In this document: positions 24,305 to 36,425 of the stretch, piece by piece
Layout: each line of letters opens with the position of its first letter
Position numbering within the stretch: the first letter of the stretch is position 1
Assembly: GCF_023278565.1 (NCBI RefSeq)
Contig: NC_064676.1
Coordinates: 2,790,001-2,854,000 of the forward strand
Source of the DNA: Colletotrichum lupini
Lineage: Eukaryota > Ascomycota > Sordariomycetes > Glomerellales > Glomerellaceae
DNA length: 64,000 nucleotides
Direction of reading: 5' to 3'
The notes under the pieces: generated by a model
Database searches by the model: none
Told to the model about the DNA's origin: nothing
The model's input: only the letters and a program-made list of their open reading frames with translations
Made by a program: the position numbers and the translations under genes

Positions 24305-25473
24305 AGATGGGTGCTTTAGTACTTGTATTGAAATGCTGTTACACTACCTTCTCTAGACCAGGGGGCCTGTGACGAGCGGGATATAATGATGAGAGTTGTT
24401 GTAGTCTTGCGTGGGTAATATGGCAAAGTTGCGTCGTATCATGACTGACAACAGATAATCCGGTAGAAGACATGTGACTTGAGACGGGAATCATTCTTCC
24501 TCGAACGCAAGATTCACATCATCATGCCGATGAGGAGAAAAGAACTCCTACCTTTAACACCAACCACTTTCCCGTCAAAGAAGGAAGAAGGAGAGATGAA
24601 TATTGTCCAAACAGATTTTAAACCAAGAAGCTAAGCCGGATCACACGTTTATGTTGGTTCCTCAAATCCCTCGAGTCGCCGCCGAGTCCCCTTCTCCCCC
24701 CTTCTCCCCCCACAACGGCAGCGGGTACTTTAATATTACAGACCGCCCCCCCTGGTCGATCAGATAACTTTTTTTACATCTGATAATCCAGCTTTGTCGG
24801 CCATTCCGCGCGGGTCTACGGAGTACGTTAGCCTCCCACGCTCGCATCCCGCTCGGGTTTCCTGATTTTCAAGGGAATTCCCTTCCTCTTGGTCTGGGGC
24901 AGAATTGCCTCCATTTCATGAATGATGTGAACTAGGACCGACTCGGCCGAGTCTAGAGAACTAGTTTATAGTTATTTGACGTTTATCCACACCTTTTCAG
25001 CTGCGAGGGTTTTTTCTTTTTTCTCGAACCTGCGGCTATGAAGCAGCAGCATCTTCACACTGCAGAGGTTTTGTTGCCGCCAACAAGAACCCACGAGTTT
25101 CGGGCAGAGATGCTCCATCGGGCCAGGGACCCGATGCAAGCCAGATCCGTTTTCCTTTGACGTCTTGGCGATACTGGAGCTCTCGCTCTCTTTAGAAAGT
25201 TACTCGAGTGGGGAAAAAACAAAAAGACCAATTGACCCTCTTCCACGTAATGGAGTCAATAAAAACCCCCCGGGGCAAAATGAAGTGCCAAAAAGGGTCG
25301 GGTCCAATGCGATGATGGGGATTTATAAAGGAATACCCGGCACCTAATCTTCGCGCGTGCGACGTGGGTTTATCTCCTGGGATGTCTGCCAGCGTTCTCT
25401 CTCGTTTTGATCAATTTTCTTTTACTTTTGATCACACGCTCGTTGGAGGTATAATTTCAGACCAGCTCTGACA
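24305..25473. other. Intergenic region with peroxidase promoter
   Basis: No gene seen. A TATAAA sequence at 25324-25329, about 145 bp before the peroxidase ATG, is the likely core promoter. A TACGGAGTAC word lies at 24817-24826. Confidence 0.5.
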
Positions 25474-27184
25474 ATGAGAAGGGACGGACTTGTCGTCGCC
25501 GTCATCAGCGGCATCGCCGCGTTGTCGCACAGCGTGGGAGCCGCATATGTCTGGCCTTCCAAGTACGACGAGATTGAGGATATCCTCTCATTACAGACGG
25601 GATACCGCAGCAGGGGTTTCGTCGAAGGTTCGTGATCTACGCCTCCAGTCCCGCCTCTCTCGTCCGCCCCCCTCCTTCGCTCCCCTTCCCTCAGCGTTCC
25701 ATCTAGTTAACACACACGGATGACTTCCAGGCGTGACCCCTTGCTCCTTTGGCGGCAACATCGCCGGCCGCCAGTTCGCCGCCGAGTGGATCCGCACCGC
25801 CTTCCACGACGTAGCCACCACCGACGCCGCCGCGGGGACAGGCGGCCTAGACGGCTCCATCTGGTTCGAGGTCGGCCGCGCCGAGAACGGCGGCGCGGCC
25901 TTCAACAACACCTTCAACTTCTTCAGCAACCTCTACTCGATCCGCGCCTCCGCCGCCGACCTGCTCGCCATGAGCGTCGTCGTCGCCAACGCGGGCTGCG
26001 GTGGCGCAAAGATGCCCTTCCGCGCGGGGCGCGTCGACGCCAGCACCGCCGGGCCCGCGGGCGTACCGGAGCCGCAGACGCCGCTCGACACGACGCTGGC
26101 GACGTTTGCGAAAGCCGGCTTCAGCCAGAGCGAGATGATTTCGCTCGTGGCGTGCGGGCATACCCTCGGCGGCGTGCACAGCCGGAATAACCCGCACATC
26201 ACGGGCCTCGACCCGAGCCCGGACACCGTGACCAAGTTTGATAGCACGTTTGACGACTTTGATAACCGGATCGCGACCGAGTACGTGCGGGGCAACACGT
26301 CGAACCCGTTGGTCGTCGGGCGCAACGAGACGCTCAACTCGGACAAGCACATCTTCTCGTCGGACGGGAACAAGACGATCAGGGACCTGGGTTGTACCAA
26401 GAACGGGTTCAGGACGGCGTGCGCCGACGTCTTTACGCGCATGATTGATACCGTGCCCGCGACGGTGCAGTTGACGGAGCCCGTGGAGCCCGTCGATATC
26501 AAGCCCTACGTCACGCTGGCGCTGAGCGGCAACGGGAGCCTTGCGTTCAGCGGCTGGGTGCGCGTGAGGACGACGCAAGGGACGGGTCGGGACACTGGCG
26601 ATTTGGCCGTCCATCTGAGCTTCGCAGATCGAGGGGGCGAGGGTTCCGTTGTTGTCCCCGCGACGCTCGACGAAGGCGGCGCCACGCATGGGCTCTGGGG
26701 CGAGACGTTCGCCTGGTACCAGTTCGAGACGGCCATCAGCGCAGCGAGCGGTATAAGCAGCTTCCTTGTCCACCTGACGACGCCCTCGAGCAACGCCACA
26801 TCCGTGTACAAGAACGACGGCAGCGGGTTCCCGCTAGACGACGCGCTGCTCTACCAGGCAGCCTCCTCTTGCGTCAACCGGACGAGCGTGAACAACGAGC
26901 GCACATTCACCGTCACGGCCGCGGTGTTGAAGGAGCGCGCGGGAGATGCCGTGACGATGGACATTGTGCGTCTCGTGCGGCGTTCCGAGGCGATCCACAG
27001 GAGGCTCGACGTCGAGAGCGTCGAGCTCGCGGCGACGGGCGAGGAGGATAGCGGGTATGCGCTCTTCCAAGCCCAGGTGCAGCTTGCGACGAGCGGCTGG
27101 AGCACCAGCTTCGATCTTGTTTTGGGAGGGGAGAAGGAGGTTCGGGTCGACTTTTTGAAGACGCAAGCTTGTCCGCGTGTATAG
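25474..27184 (+). CDS. Secreted haem peroxidase (class II-like) with extra C-terminal region
   Basis: Two exons, 25474-25627 and 25731-27184, with a 103-bp intron using a GTTCGT donor. The start gives a signal peptide of about 23 residues ending near VGAAYVW. The 535-residue product has the distal haem motif RTAFHD (Arg73, His77) and the proximal motif LVACGHTLGGVH (His195), the catalytic pair of plant-type and fungal peroxidases, which reduce H2O2 while oxidising phenolics or other donors outside the cell. The peroxidase part ends near residue 340. Roughly 190 more residues form a beta-rich-looking region with many Ser/Thr and possible N-glycosylation sites (NGS, NAT, NRT), ending near a Cys. 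Typical class II enzymes are about 340-370 residues, so this extension is unusual. Substrate class (lignin, manganese or generic) is undetermined. Confidence 0.88.
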
Positions 27185-30100
27185 TGTTTAGGTGACTCTG
27201 ATCACCGCGTCTGTAATTCTATAATTATAATTCATTGAGGAGATACCGCACCGCAGCTCAAAGCGATGGGTGAACAAGTGCTGGGTGATGTTAGAGTGTA
27301 CCAAGATCAACACGAATTGGCATCATTACGCCCGTCGCGGCAATTTTGAACTCTGAAACTATCCAGGATCTTGTCCCAAGGCTTCTGCTCAGACTGTGTC
27401 ATTCCATATCACCAACTTCTGCCTTTAAGGACGTATATCGTCCTCAAGGAAGTCACATGGAAGGAAGAAGGACAATATACCAAGCGAACGCGAGACTGAG
27501 GCTACTGAGCATATGTTGCCAGGATATTGCAAGAATGCGTGCGACGGCATTCCTCAGCAGTATCAGAGAGAATACCATGTGAAAGTTATCACAAATAGGG
27601 AAGAGGTTAGGTGATGTCCGAGCACTGTGAAGAAAGATACTATCACTCCGAAGCAAGAGTGTATGACCAGCATCATCATATGGTATGATCATTTAGGGGC
27701 ACCTTTCTACTACGCATCTCAAGAGTAGAACGAAGGCTTCTTCATTTGCCGTAGCTCGAGCGAAGACCACTTGTCTAGCTCGAACACATGTGCCAAGTCG
27801 CACGATATGCTTGTGTTTGATACTCGCATTCCCCAGAAGTCACTTGCCGCAGGGAGAGTGGGAGCTGTGACGCAGGGGAAGACTCCCTGGTGCCTTTTGC
27901 CGATTGTCCCCGCGCAAACCGCATGATGAGACGGCAAAACTTGCCGTTCTCACAGCCAACCAGAATGTTCACATTGAGACGTAGGGGACGTTGTTATCAA
28001 TCGAGCCATAGCGTTGGGATAGCTGCACCGATAGGCGAGCTGTCTCTCATGTTTGATCCGGATATTTTGGAAGCAGACGCATTCAATCCGTGACTAGGGG
28101 TCAAGCAATCGACGGTCGGCTCCGGTCTGCAGGCAGGCCTTTTGCGCGGGGCCTCGCCGATCAGAAGGAGGAGAGCCAGGTCAAGCAGGGTAAAGAGGCA
28201 ATGGAACTAGCCAGTCTAGTCAAAAAGCCCTCAACGTGCCGTCTTAGCCCCGAGGAACCAAAGACGGTGCTAGTGACTAAGACTTTCCAGAAAGAAACCT
28301 GGGGACGACCAAGTTGGCGGTACCCTCGGGGTCTGCTGTTCATGGCATTGGCGAGTGGGGTCAGATCGGAAAATCTGGAGAGCAGCCGCGTGGTGTTGTG
28401 TTAAGGCCGGCCGGGTTGGTTGATAGTTGGGCGAGAAAAAGCTATGAGGATGAGGCACGTTGGATACGGCAGTTGATAGAGCAGAAGGTATAGGCCGGAG
28501 CCACGCCATACCATGCCATTGCCATACGAGAGCGTAGCTGTGCCGCGCATGTTATGCAAAGGAAAGTCATCGTAGACATGAAGTCTCGTAGGATTCTGCC
28601 ATGATGTTGTGAAGACTACTGCAGTGGTGTGGGAGGGAACTGGGCCTCAGGGTTCTGCTTAGAACTTGTTGGAAGGGACATGGAAAGTAGGGGGTCTCTG
28701 GAAGTTGCAGAAAGCCGGTGACAGAAGTTGAAAAAAGAAACGAATAGGGCTCCGTCAGGGACAGTGACAGTGACATGTCGGATGCTGGCTGCGCTGCTAC
28801 ACTAGGCTGTGTGTATGATGTATCCGTTCGCACCTCGCCATGTCAGAGATGAGCATTGGCGTAACATGGGGAAGGGGCCGACGGGAGTAGAAGATAATGC
28901 CATGCCCGGCATCGGGGGTTTCCACGTTTCCAACCTCCGTGCTTGGTACCCGCTAGCGGAGCTAATCCCGGACGAGGATGGTCCAACGTTGACATTGGAA
29001 TGTTTCCGCAGTCTGTTGGTGGTGCAGTGATAATACCTTAGGATGGGTAGATATGAGAGTCAGTATGACAGATGTCGACGTCTGCAAAATCCGGAGTAAT
29101 TGGCTCGTGATGGTGTCGTTCATGTATGTACTCTATACAGCGCAGCTTAAGGTATCCAAAGGTTGCAACTCTATCGAGAGAACCCACTTGGGCGCCGAGA
29201 GGACAAGCTGCCAAGGTGCATAGGCGGACCTCAGCGGAGGGGTCGAGACTGGAATCCGACTGAAGACTCCATCGAAAGATATGGGACGGTACTCCTTAGG
29301 CCGGATGAGGTTGAATGATTTGTGAGCAGCGACGTATCCATATCCATATCTTGCATGGCAGTAGTCATAGTGTAGAAGGAGAGGGTCTGAGTTGGGTTGG
29401 GTGGGAGCTTGAGGTGGGAAGAGAAGTGAAGTGAAAGTGAACTACTGCGTACCTATGAAGTGGTGATGCTAAAAACGCCGGGCAGGTGTTGCTGGAAACG
29501 AGGCTAAAGTCAAAAAGTGGCCTCATAAACGGTCGCGGCTTGCCCCCGCCATGGCGTGAACGCAGTCATCCGTCAGCCTTCAGAGGTCGAACCCGTGGAT
29601 TCTGGAAGGTGTGAAGCAGGCACGCCAGGCCTAGGTAGTGGTATTCGTAGGTAGAGGAAGGAGCACTGAACGCACCTGCCACGTTCTGGAGCACACCGAA
29701 ACGGGACTAGCGCCCAACCAGCTGGACCCTGCTGTCCCTTCCGGATGGGGGTCGGCCAATGGGAAGAGGCTGAAAGTATGGCAGGCATGGGTAAATAATC
29801 CGTGGTGGTCTGATTCTCACTCGATTCCTGCCGCTCTCCAAAAGCTCATCATGCCACTTTCTGAAATCGTTTGAAGCATCCGCGAAGCAATCTCCAATTC
29901 TGTCGAACCACCCAGCTATCAGTCTGCAGGCCCCTCCCCTCTTTTTTTTTTTTTCTCTTCCCACTCTCTCGGTCTTGTAGGGACTCGTCGGTTGTTTTTT
30001 CCTCTCTTCCCTTCTTTCCCTTCTCTGATTTTCTCACCGTCTTGTCTGCCCTCTCTGCGCTCTCTCACCCCGTTCCCCGTGTGTGCTTGTCCCGTCTGCT

Positions 30101-30719
30101 GCTGCAGCCCTGGTCCAGCAACATCCGTCATTGGTCTTGCTGCTAGTTCGCTGCAACTTGCAAACCCACCTCACCACACACCCACTATTCTGGTCCTTGG
30201 TCTCTAATCCGCCCTGGTCTGGCTGCATATTGAGCGACCCTGCCGTATCTCATATTATTATTATATCTCGAATACCACCTCCTGGGACCCAACAATTTTC
30301 CCTTACGTCGCACACAAGACAAAGACCCCTCGGACGAAGAGACACCACACTAAACCTCTTGACGGCTGGAGCCCGTACGAAAATATCCCGTTTCCCTCAT
30401 CGCTTCGCTTCGAGCTCCACGCCTGCTTCAGTCTGTGCCTTTGAGCGCCAGTGTGGTGTATCTCAAGCCCGCGCATTACATCCTTGACCCCACGTTCGAA
30501 AGTCTTCAACCGCAAGCCGTGCGAGCGCGGCAAGCCAGCCTGAACACCTACACCTACCTCTCCAATAGTCTTCGTTCGACCTCGTTGGCGATTGGTCCTC
30601 TGCCATAGCTAGCTAGCTAGTCACTTACTTTGCAAACCACCCAGTATCACATACCGACGACCAATTACCTCGATTCGGTAGTCCTGTGAGACTGTGACAT
30701 CACAACACGCCTCTCGACT
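27185..30719. other. Intergenic region, no supported gene
   Basis: About 3.5 kb with only short, unbiased open frames. A T13 tract (29942-29954) and CT-rich DNA from 29.9 kb onward probably belong to the leader and promoter of the monooxygenase gene. Confidence 0.5.
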
Positions 30720-32912
30720 ATGGCACCTGGTGTACTTAACTCGGACGGCTCAATGGAGGACCAAAACGGACAGACTGCCCCGACGAACGGGCTGGCCGGC
30801 ACCGCCGCTGGCCGTCTCCATGCTATCGATCCCACTGTAGACACACTCACCCTCCTGCGCAGCTTGCCTGAGCCTCCTATAGAGGCCCAGGTGTGCGTGG
30901 TTGGTGCTGGCCCCGCTGGTTTGATGCTGGCTGCCAATCTCGGGCGCTTTGGAATTAAGGTCGAGCTTATTGACGACAGAGCTGACCAGACGCCTGTTGG
31001 AAGGTAGACAATCCATACACACATACCTACCATGCCTCTGTAAGCTAATACCCGAAACAGAGCAGACGGACTGCAGCCCAAGACGATCGAGACTTTCCGT
31101 CAAATGCGCCTCGCCGACCCTCTGCTCCTCCGCGGTGTTCGTGTCTACGATATTTCCTTCTGGCGAAGCACTGCCGACGAGCCGCTGCACAGACTGGGCC
31201 GCGAGGTACACTACCCTCCCGTCATCGACGTCCTCGATCCCTACATTTTGCTCGTTCACCAGGGTATGGTTGAAGGCCTCTTCATCGACGACTTGAAGAA
31301 GCGCGGGGTCGAGGTACGGAGGAATACCGCATTCGAGTCCTACAGCGTTCCGGAAAACAAGGCGGGGCCCCTACAGGTTAACTGTCGCACAAACGTAACC
31401 CAAGACCGGCGGACAATCCTGACACAGTACTTGGTTGGATGTGAGTGAACTACTACAAAACCGCTGCGCTGGGAAAGACATATACTGACCCGAAAAAGGT
31501 GACGGTGCCCACTCCAAAGTACGAAAGAGCATTCCTGATGCACGGGCTATTGGCCTTTCGCAACCAGCAATCTGGGGTGTTCTCGATGGCGAACTCATCA
31601 CCGATTTCCCAGACATTTGGTCTAAGACGCTAGTATACTCTCAGGAATACGGCTCTATTCTAATTATCCCGAGAGAGAGGAATATGACCCGTTTCTACAT
31701 TGAGCTGAAGGCGAACCCCAAGGCCGACAAGCGAGAGCTTGGCCAGGAATTCGTCATGGCTCGAGCGAAGAAGATCATGGCGCCTTTCGAGGTCGACTGG
31801 AAGTATATTGAGTGGTTCGGACGTTACCAGATTGGTCAGAGAGTGGCCAGTCGGTTCACCGACCCCCATCTGAGGGCGTTCCTCGCTGGTGATGCCAGTC
31901 ACACGCACTCCCCTAAGTCTGCTCAGGGCATGAACACCTCTATGCATGACTCGTGGAACATTGCGTGGAAGCTCAACCTGAGCATTCGAGGACTCGCGAA
32001 GCAATGCCTGCTCGAGAGTTACGAAGAAGAGCGGAGAAAGATCGCTGTTGACCTGGTCAACTTCGACTACGAGCACGCCAATCAGATTGCGGGAGGTGAC
32101 GCGGTAGCACTGTCAGAAAACTTCAAGACGAATGTCCGTTTCATTTCTGGCATCGGCGCTGAGTACTCTGAGAGCCCCCTGAACAGGCCCGACTCTCAAG
32201 GCCTCATTATGGGAGATGCCAGACCTGGCTGCTTGCTTCCCCCGGCCAAGGTCACTAGATACATCGACTCAAATCCTGTGGATATTCAGCTCGACATCCC
32301 GATGCTCGGACAGTTCCGCATTTACCTTTTGATGTGGGATATCCAGGCGTCGAGCCCTTTCCTGGAGACTTTCTGCCAATCCATCGCCTCGGCAAACTCT
32401 TTCATCAGCAAGCTCTCAGCCTCGGCTAGTGCTTCTTACGCTGCGCAGCCCAGACTGCCATCGTCTGAAGACATCTACTACCGGCCCGAGAGATACACGG
32501 CCGTCAGCCATCTCTTCACATTTGCCTTGATTAGTGAGTCTTGTTCACCAGAAATTCAGTTTAATTACTAACACTAGCCACAGCTACAATGCCCAAAGAT
32601 GATGTGGAGATCTCGGACCTGCCTGCCCTGCTGCAGGACAGCCGCTGGACCTTCTACCTGGACGACATTCCAGAACAGGACACGCGTGGCCAGCTTTGCA
32701 CGAACAAGTGGCTTGGTAGCCTCGGTCCCGGTGAGGTTTCCATTGTCAACGTACGACCTGACGGCTATGTGGGTTCCGTTGGCCGATGGGATTCCAGCAT
32801 GGACGACGCCGGCGAGGAGGCTGCCCGCTGGCTAGACGAATACTACGGCGGCTTCCTCCAATTGCCTGGCGGCGCATCGCCTACCCCTACCGCAACCCCC
32901 ATGGCAGTTTAG
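30720..32912 (+). CDS. FAD-dependent phenol 2-monooxygenase-type hydroxylase
   Basis: Four exons: 30720-31003, 31061-31440, 31499-32533 and 32584-32912. All junctions keep phase and restore family motifs. The product is 675 residues. Visible are the FAD-binding Rossmann motif GAGPAG (62-67), the GRADGLQPKTIE block after the first junction, the DG motif in LVGCDGAHS (Asp223-Gly224) created by the second junction, and the GD motif FLAGDASHTHSPKSAQGMN (Gly352-Asp353). The C-terminal part has the thioredoxin-like fold region of phenol hydroxylases. The family inserts oxygen ortho to a phenolic hydroxyl using NADPH and FAD. No ring-cleavage dioxygenase lies beside it, so whether it serves aromatic catabolism or another pathway is open. 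No targeting signal is evident. Confidence 0.9.
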
Positions 32913-35283
32913 ACAGATTCCCTTAATTTTGAGTCCGATTCAGGGACATTTTTACTCGGGCATATTTGTATCATACAAATCCCACTTCACACGACAAACG
33001 CGAACACACAATCCACAGCCTGAGAGACACCAGGCATGCAAGGAAAGACGCAGACACGAAATCATCACTTTCTCTCTTCCAACTTATCCGGCAGGTGTTG
33101 GGGAGTGTGGCGGCGCGGTACGGTTGTTATCACGGCATTTTCAGGAGCTAAAGGGGATAGTCGCTAAGTACGCTCTGTTGCAAAGCAGGGGTACTTGGAT
33201 CTCAATTTTGTTTTTTTCCACCATAGCTGAGCTTTTCAGGGATGAGATTTACCACATGAGGCAGACACATGTCAATAGATGGAATATTTCATTGCAGATC
33301 CCCTGCTTTGGGTCAACTCCCCCGGTTAAATTTAGCTCCACGAGCCCACGCATGCAGTGAGCTAGGGCAATGATCGTGAGAACATGACACCACGTTTGGG
33401 AGGGTTCATGCGAGCTGTCATCTTCTATTTCCCCATGTACCCACCCTGGCAGCTCTCTCTCGTCCCTTACCAAGTCCCAAACCTAAGCAGTAAGCATCCG
33501 GGATCTTGTTCCCTCCGAAGGAACCGGTCGGTCTGCCGCTGCACTGCTCGGAGCCTGCATGCGCTAGAAGGGAGGAGTGAGTAGCTTGTACGGCACAGGT
33601 CTAGGGAGGGATGGGGACCGTCACCGCCCAGCGGCATGCCGTTGGTCATCAATGAGGGTGCTGCGACGTTCCGGGACGTGAGCATGATTCGATTCCGATA
33701 GGGCTGGCGTGAGGTTATCGTCTGATGTGATGGGGATCTAGGCCTCCCACGCCATGCCATACGCCCAAGCTGTAATGTACCTGGATATTGTGCGCTAGAG
33801 GGAGTTCGCTTCATGAACGTCTTCCTACCTTGTTCCGCATGTCGTCTGCTGGCTGGTAGGCATCGGCTTGGGGTTTCCCCCGCTGCTTAGATGCCTGCCT
33901 GTACGACCTCGTTTTCCGTTGGTGTCTTGTGGTTTTGCCCTATCTGGTTTGTTTCGTTTCTGTGGGGTCGTGGAGGTAGACGTTTGTTGTGGAGGACTTT
34001 TGAGGTGATATGCTGGGGATGGACTGACGGGGGTCAGCGCAGCTGTCCGGCTGGGTAAGTCTGCTATGCCGACGACGTCCGTGGTCCGGGTGACTCCACT
34101 GCGGTGAGTCGGCTCCGGTGGGATGATGACCGGAGCCCTCGTCACGACCGGCTTTTCGGAGGGCTGTTGGCCGCTGGCCTTCGGAGGAGGCCCCGGAGTT
34201 CAAGGACCTGCGGGGTTTGGGGTTTCCGACGTCACCTTGTTGAGTGAGGTGCGCAACATGTGCTTCTGCTCTTTGACTTGGAGGTATTGGGTAGCTTGTA
34301 GGTCACCTCATTGGCCTGCGGAAAAATCCAGGATTCCTTTCTCAGGCCTCGCTGGAGGTTTAGTGGCGGAGCAGTGGGAGAGTCAGCCCGCTGTTTATTT
34401 TCTCTGCTACGCCTGGGCACAGAGACGATTTCCCTGAATACAACGATGATGAAGATTTTGAAGTTGACCATTTACTTGCCAATTGCGAGGATGCGATTGT
34501 ATGTTGGTTCTCCAGTAGATATAACGTAACACTTCTACTCTGATACATGGGCTCTAGTTTATGAGTAGCCCTCAGCAGAACCAACTACTAAGCTAAACCA
34601 GGAGTGGACGTTGAGGTACACATTGACATTAAAGAACAGCTGATGTACAGGGGAAATGGGCCGGAAGGTTTCAACGCTTTTTTCTGAAGATTGCCCAATG
34701 GCCCGTGTTAGATGAGCAGCAGCCCCTCGGTGACGCCGTCCACAGTGAAATGTGCGACCTATTTATAAACCACTGCTGGAGCTCTTGAGACTCTACAACG
34801 ATCCAATATCATCATATGAAAAGGTACGAAAGGGGGAAAATCAAATGAGGATGATGGTAAAGGGGTCTGTCTATTGTTGGCGTAGGGCGGTTGAGTCTCA
34901 AAGTTGTCTGTAGCTTTGACTAAACTATATTTGACTTTTTGGGGGTCCTAAAGAAATAACCCAATACCCAAAATAACGAGACGATTCACAGCCTTGAAAG
35001 ATCGACTGGTGCCCCAAACGCTCACCACGGCGAATTGGCCGTTTAGCTGTACGGGGGTTTTTACGAGAACCATAAAGTATCAGAACTCTTGGCGAGGACA
35101 CAGAGAAATGAGATTGTAGACATTGCAATGATTTGTAGAGTCAGAAGGTTACGGCGTGTAATATGACTAGGCTCAACTCAAAAGCCAACTCAAAGGCTAG
35201 AGTATCGTTTACGGGACTTTGCTCCTTTTTACGCACCTACCGTACCTACTTGTACCAACCACGTAACAATCGAGGTTATCATG
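32913..35283. other. Intergenic region, no supported gene
   Basis: About 2.4 kb. On the minus strand between 33.8 and 34.5 kb several Pro/Ser/Lys-rich open frames overlap, but they do not join into a gene with recognisable domains. Confidence 0.45.
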
Positions 35284-35290
35284 TATAAAT
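35284..35290 (+). promoter_or_regulatory. TATA box of the Cys-rich precursor gene
   Basis: The sequence TATAAAT lies about 155 bp upstream of the proposed ACG start. It places transcription initiation near 35315 and so supports an expressed unit downstream. Confidence 0.4.
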
Positions 35291-35445
35291 TGGGCCATGA
35301 TCGCAGCAAATCAAACTACTTTACTCCAGCTCCATACGCCAACTCGTTCAAAGCATCACCCAATCCTCTCACCCTGCCTCTACCCGTGTAACTACACACA
35401 GCAGACTCACTTACAACTTCACCAGATGGCACCACATCGCCCACC

Positions 35446-35790
35446 ACGCAGTTCTCCGTCTTCACCATCCTCCCCCTCCTCCTCTCCTCCGCCGCCGCGG
35501 CAGCCCTAGACACCGCAGAAGTCCGAGAAGCCCGCTCTCTCGACCAATCCTCCTCGCCTAACAATGTCGGCGGTGGTTTGCTGCCCAGAAGAGTCGAGTG
35601 CGACTGCTGCAGAGCGAAGGGGTCCGGATATTGCTGGTACAAGGAAGCGAATGGTGATAAATACGTGAGTTACTCTCGTTGTTATTGACTTTTGTTTTAG
35701 TTCATTTGCTGGAAACCACGCACCGCTAATCGATGGGTGTTGTAGTGTTCTGCTTGTATTGTTGATGTTTGCCAGAAGAGGTGTCTGTGA
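35446..35790 (+). CDS. Small secreted cysteine-rich precursor, ACG at the start position
   Basis: Two exons, 35446-35664 and 35746-35790, encode 87 residues. The intron has a GTGAGT donor, a GCTAATC branch point and a TAG acceptor. From the ACG codon a classic signal peptide runs about 20 residues (QFSVFTILPLLLSS then an Ala run). A propeptide ends in PRR, a Kex2-type dibasic site. The remaining roughly 38-residue segment has eight cysteines spaced C-x-CC-x7-C-x10-C-x2-C-x4-C-x3-C. No ATG lies in this frame after the stop at 35389. The first ATG after the TATA box (35426) opens a different, overlapping frame. ACG has a strong context (ACC before it). It may be a non-AUG start, a start-codon loss making a pseudogene, or a sequence error. 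I do not recognise the family. An effector or secreted peptide role is inference. Confidence 0.6.
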
Positions 35791-36425
35791 TAGGTTCTGT
35801 TCATGACGCGGGTTCATGAAGGGGGGTGGGGGCGGGCGTCGTGAGAATGGTGTTGGAGACATGGGAATATTAGACGAATAGCCATGCCGATATCTACTAG
35901 ATATAACAACAGTCAAAAAGAGTTCACCCCCCCGGTGCTGAATTGGGGGCTACATCTCTTGGTGCTCATACTGGGATTCGAACTCGGGAACTCGTGAGCC
36001 TGTCGTCGAGTAGGCTGTGGGCGTAATTTGATTGTTGGCCTTGAACCACTCCACCACCCAGCCAGTTTGTCCTGACCCCCCGACCTAGAGGGGCGCCTGC
36101 TGTTGCTGGTGGCGAGAATGGACTTGAGGGGAGGTATATAGGCTTCTTCCTGTGTGTATTCTCTGTGTATTGGGGGGTGGGAAAATTCATCGGATGAAGG
36201 CTTGGTAAGGCAGGGACGGTCGGCGCTGTTTATATCTTTCCACGTAAGCAGAGCTGGCTGTCAGGTACGAGCCTCTAGGAACAGAATGAGTGTTATCACG
36301 GCGTTAATACAAGATGAGCGTATCAGTGCGATCTAGTCATTGATACATGTCTACTCTTATACAACTCTAGTCTCGTACGATGCAGACCTTCTTACATATA
36401 TAATACACTGGCTGGTATACGTCCC
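35791..36425. other. Intergenic region containing a tRNA-like element
   Basis: Apart from the minus-strand Pol III-like element described separately, no feature is visible. Confidence 0.5.
35915..36080 (-). ncRNA. tRNA-like Pol III element or decayed class II tRNA
   Basis: On the minus strand an A-box TGGTGGAGTGG (36056-36046) is followed by a B-box GTTCGAATC (within 35973-35988) and, further on, a T5 terminator (35919-35915). ACTGG and CCAGT sequences flank the boxes and can pair. Between the boxes a hairpin of AGCCT and AGGCT resembles a long variable arm. The D stem, T stem and acceptor stem are imperfect and no clear anticodon loop is found, so it is not a normal tRNA. It may be a relic of tRNA-Ser or tRNA-Leu or a tRNA-derived SINE fragment. 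Confidence 0.4.

Noticed and set aside
25847..26773. 308-codon frame antisense to the peroxidase
   Set aside because: Shadow of the GC-biased sense gene, without recognisable features.
33825..34471. Pro/Ser/Lys-rich minus-strand frames that looked like a gag or disordered protein
   Set aside because: Frames are broken by stops, no intron set joins them, and no zinc knuckle or other motif is present.
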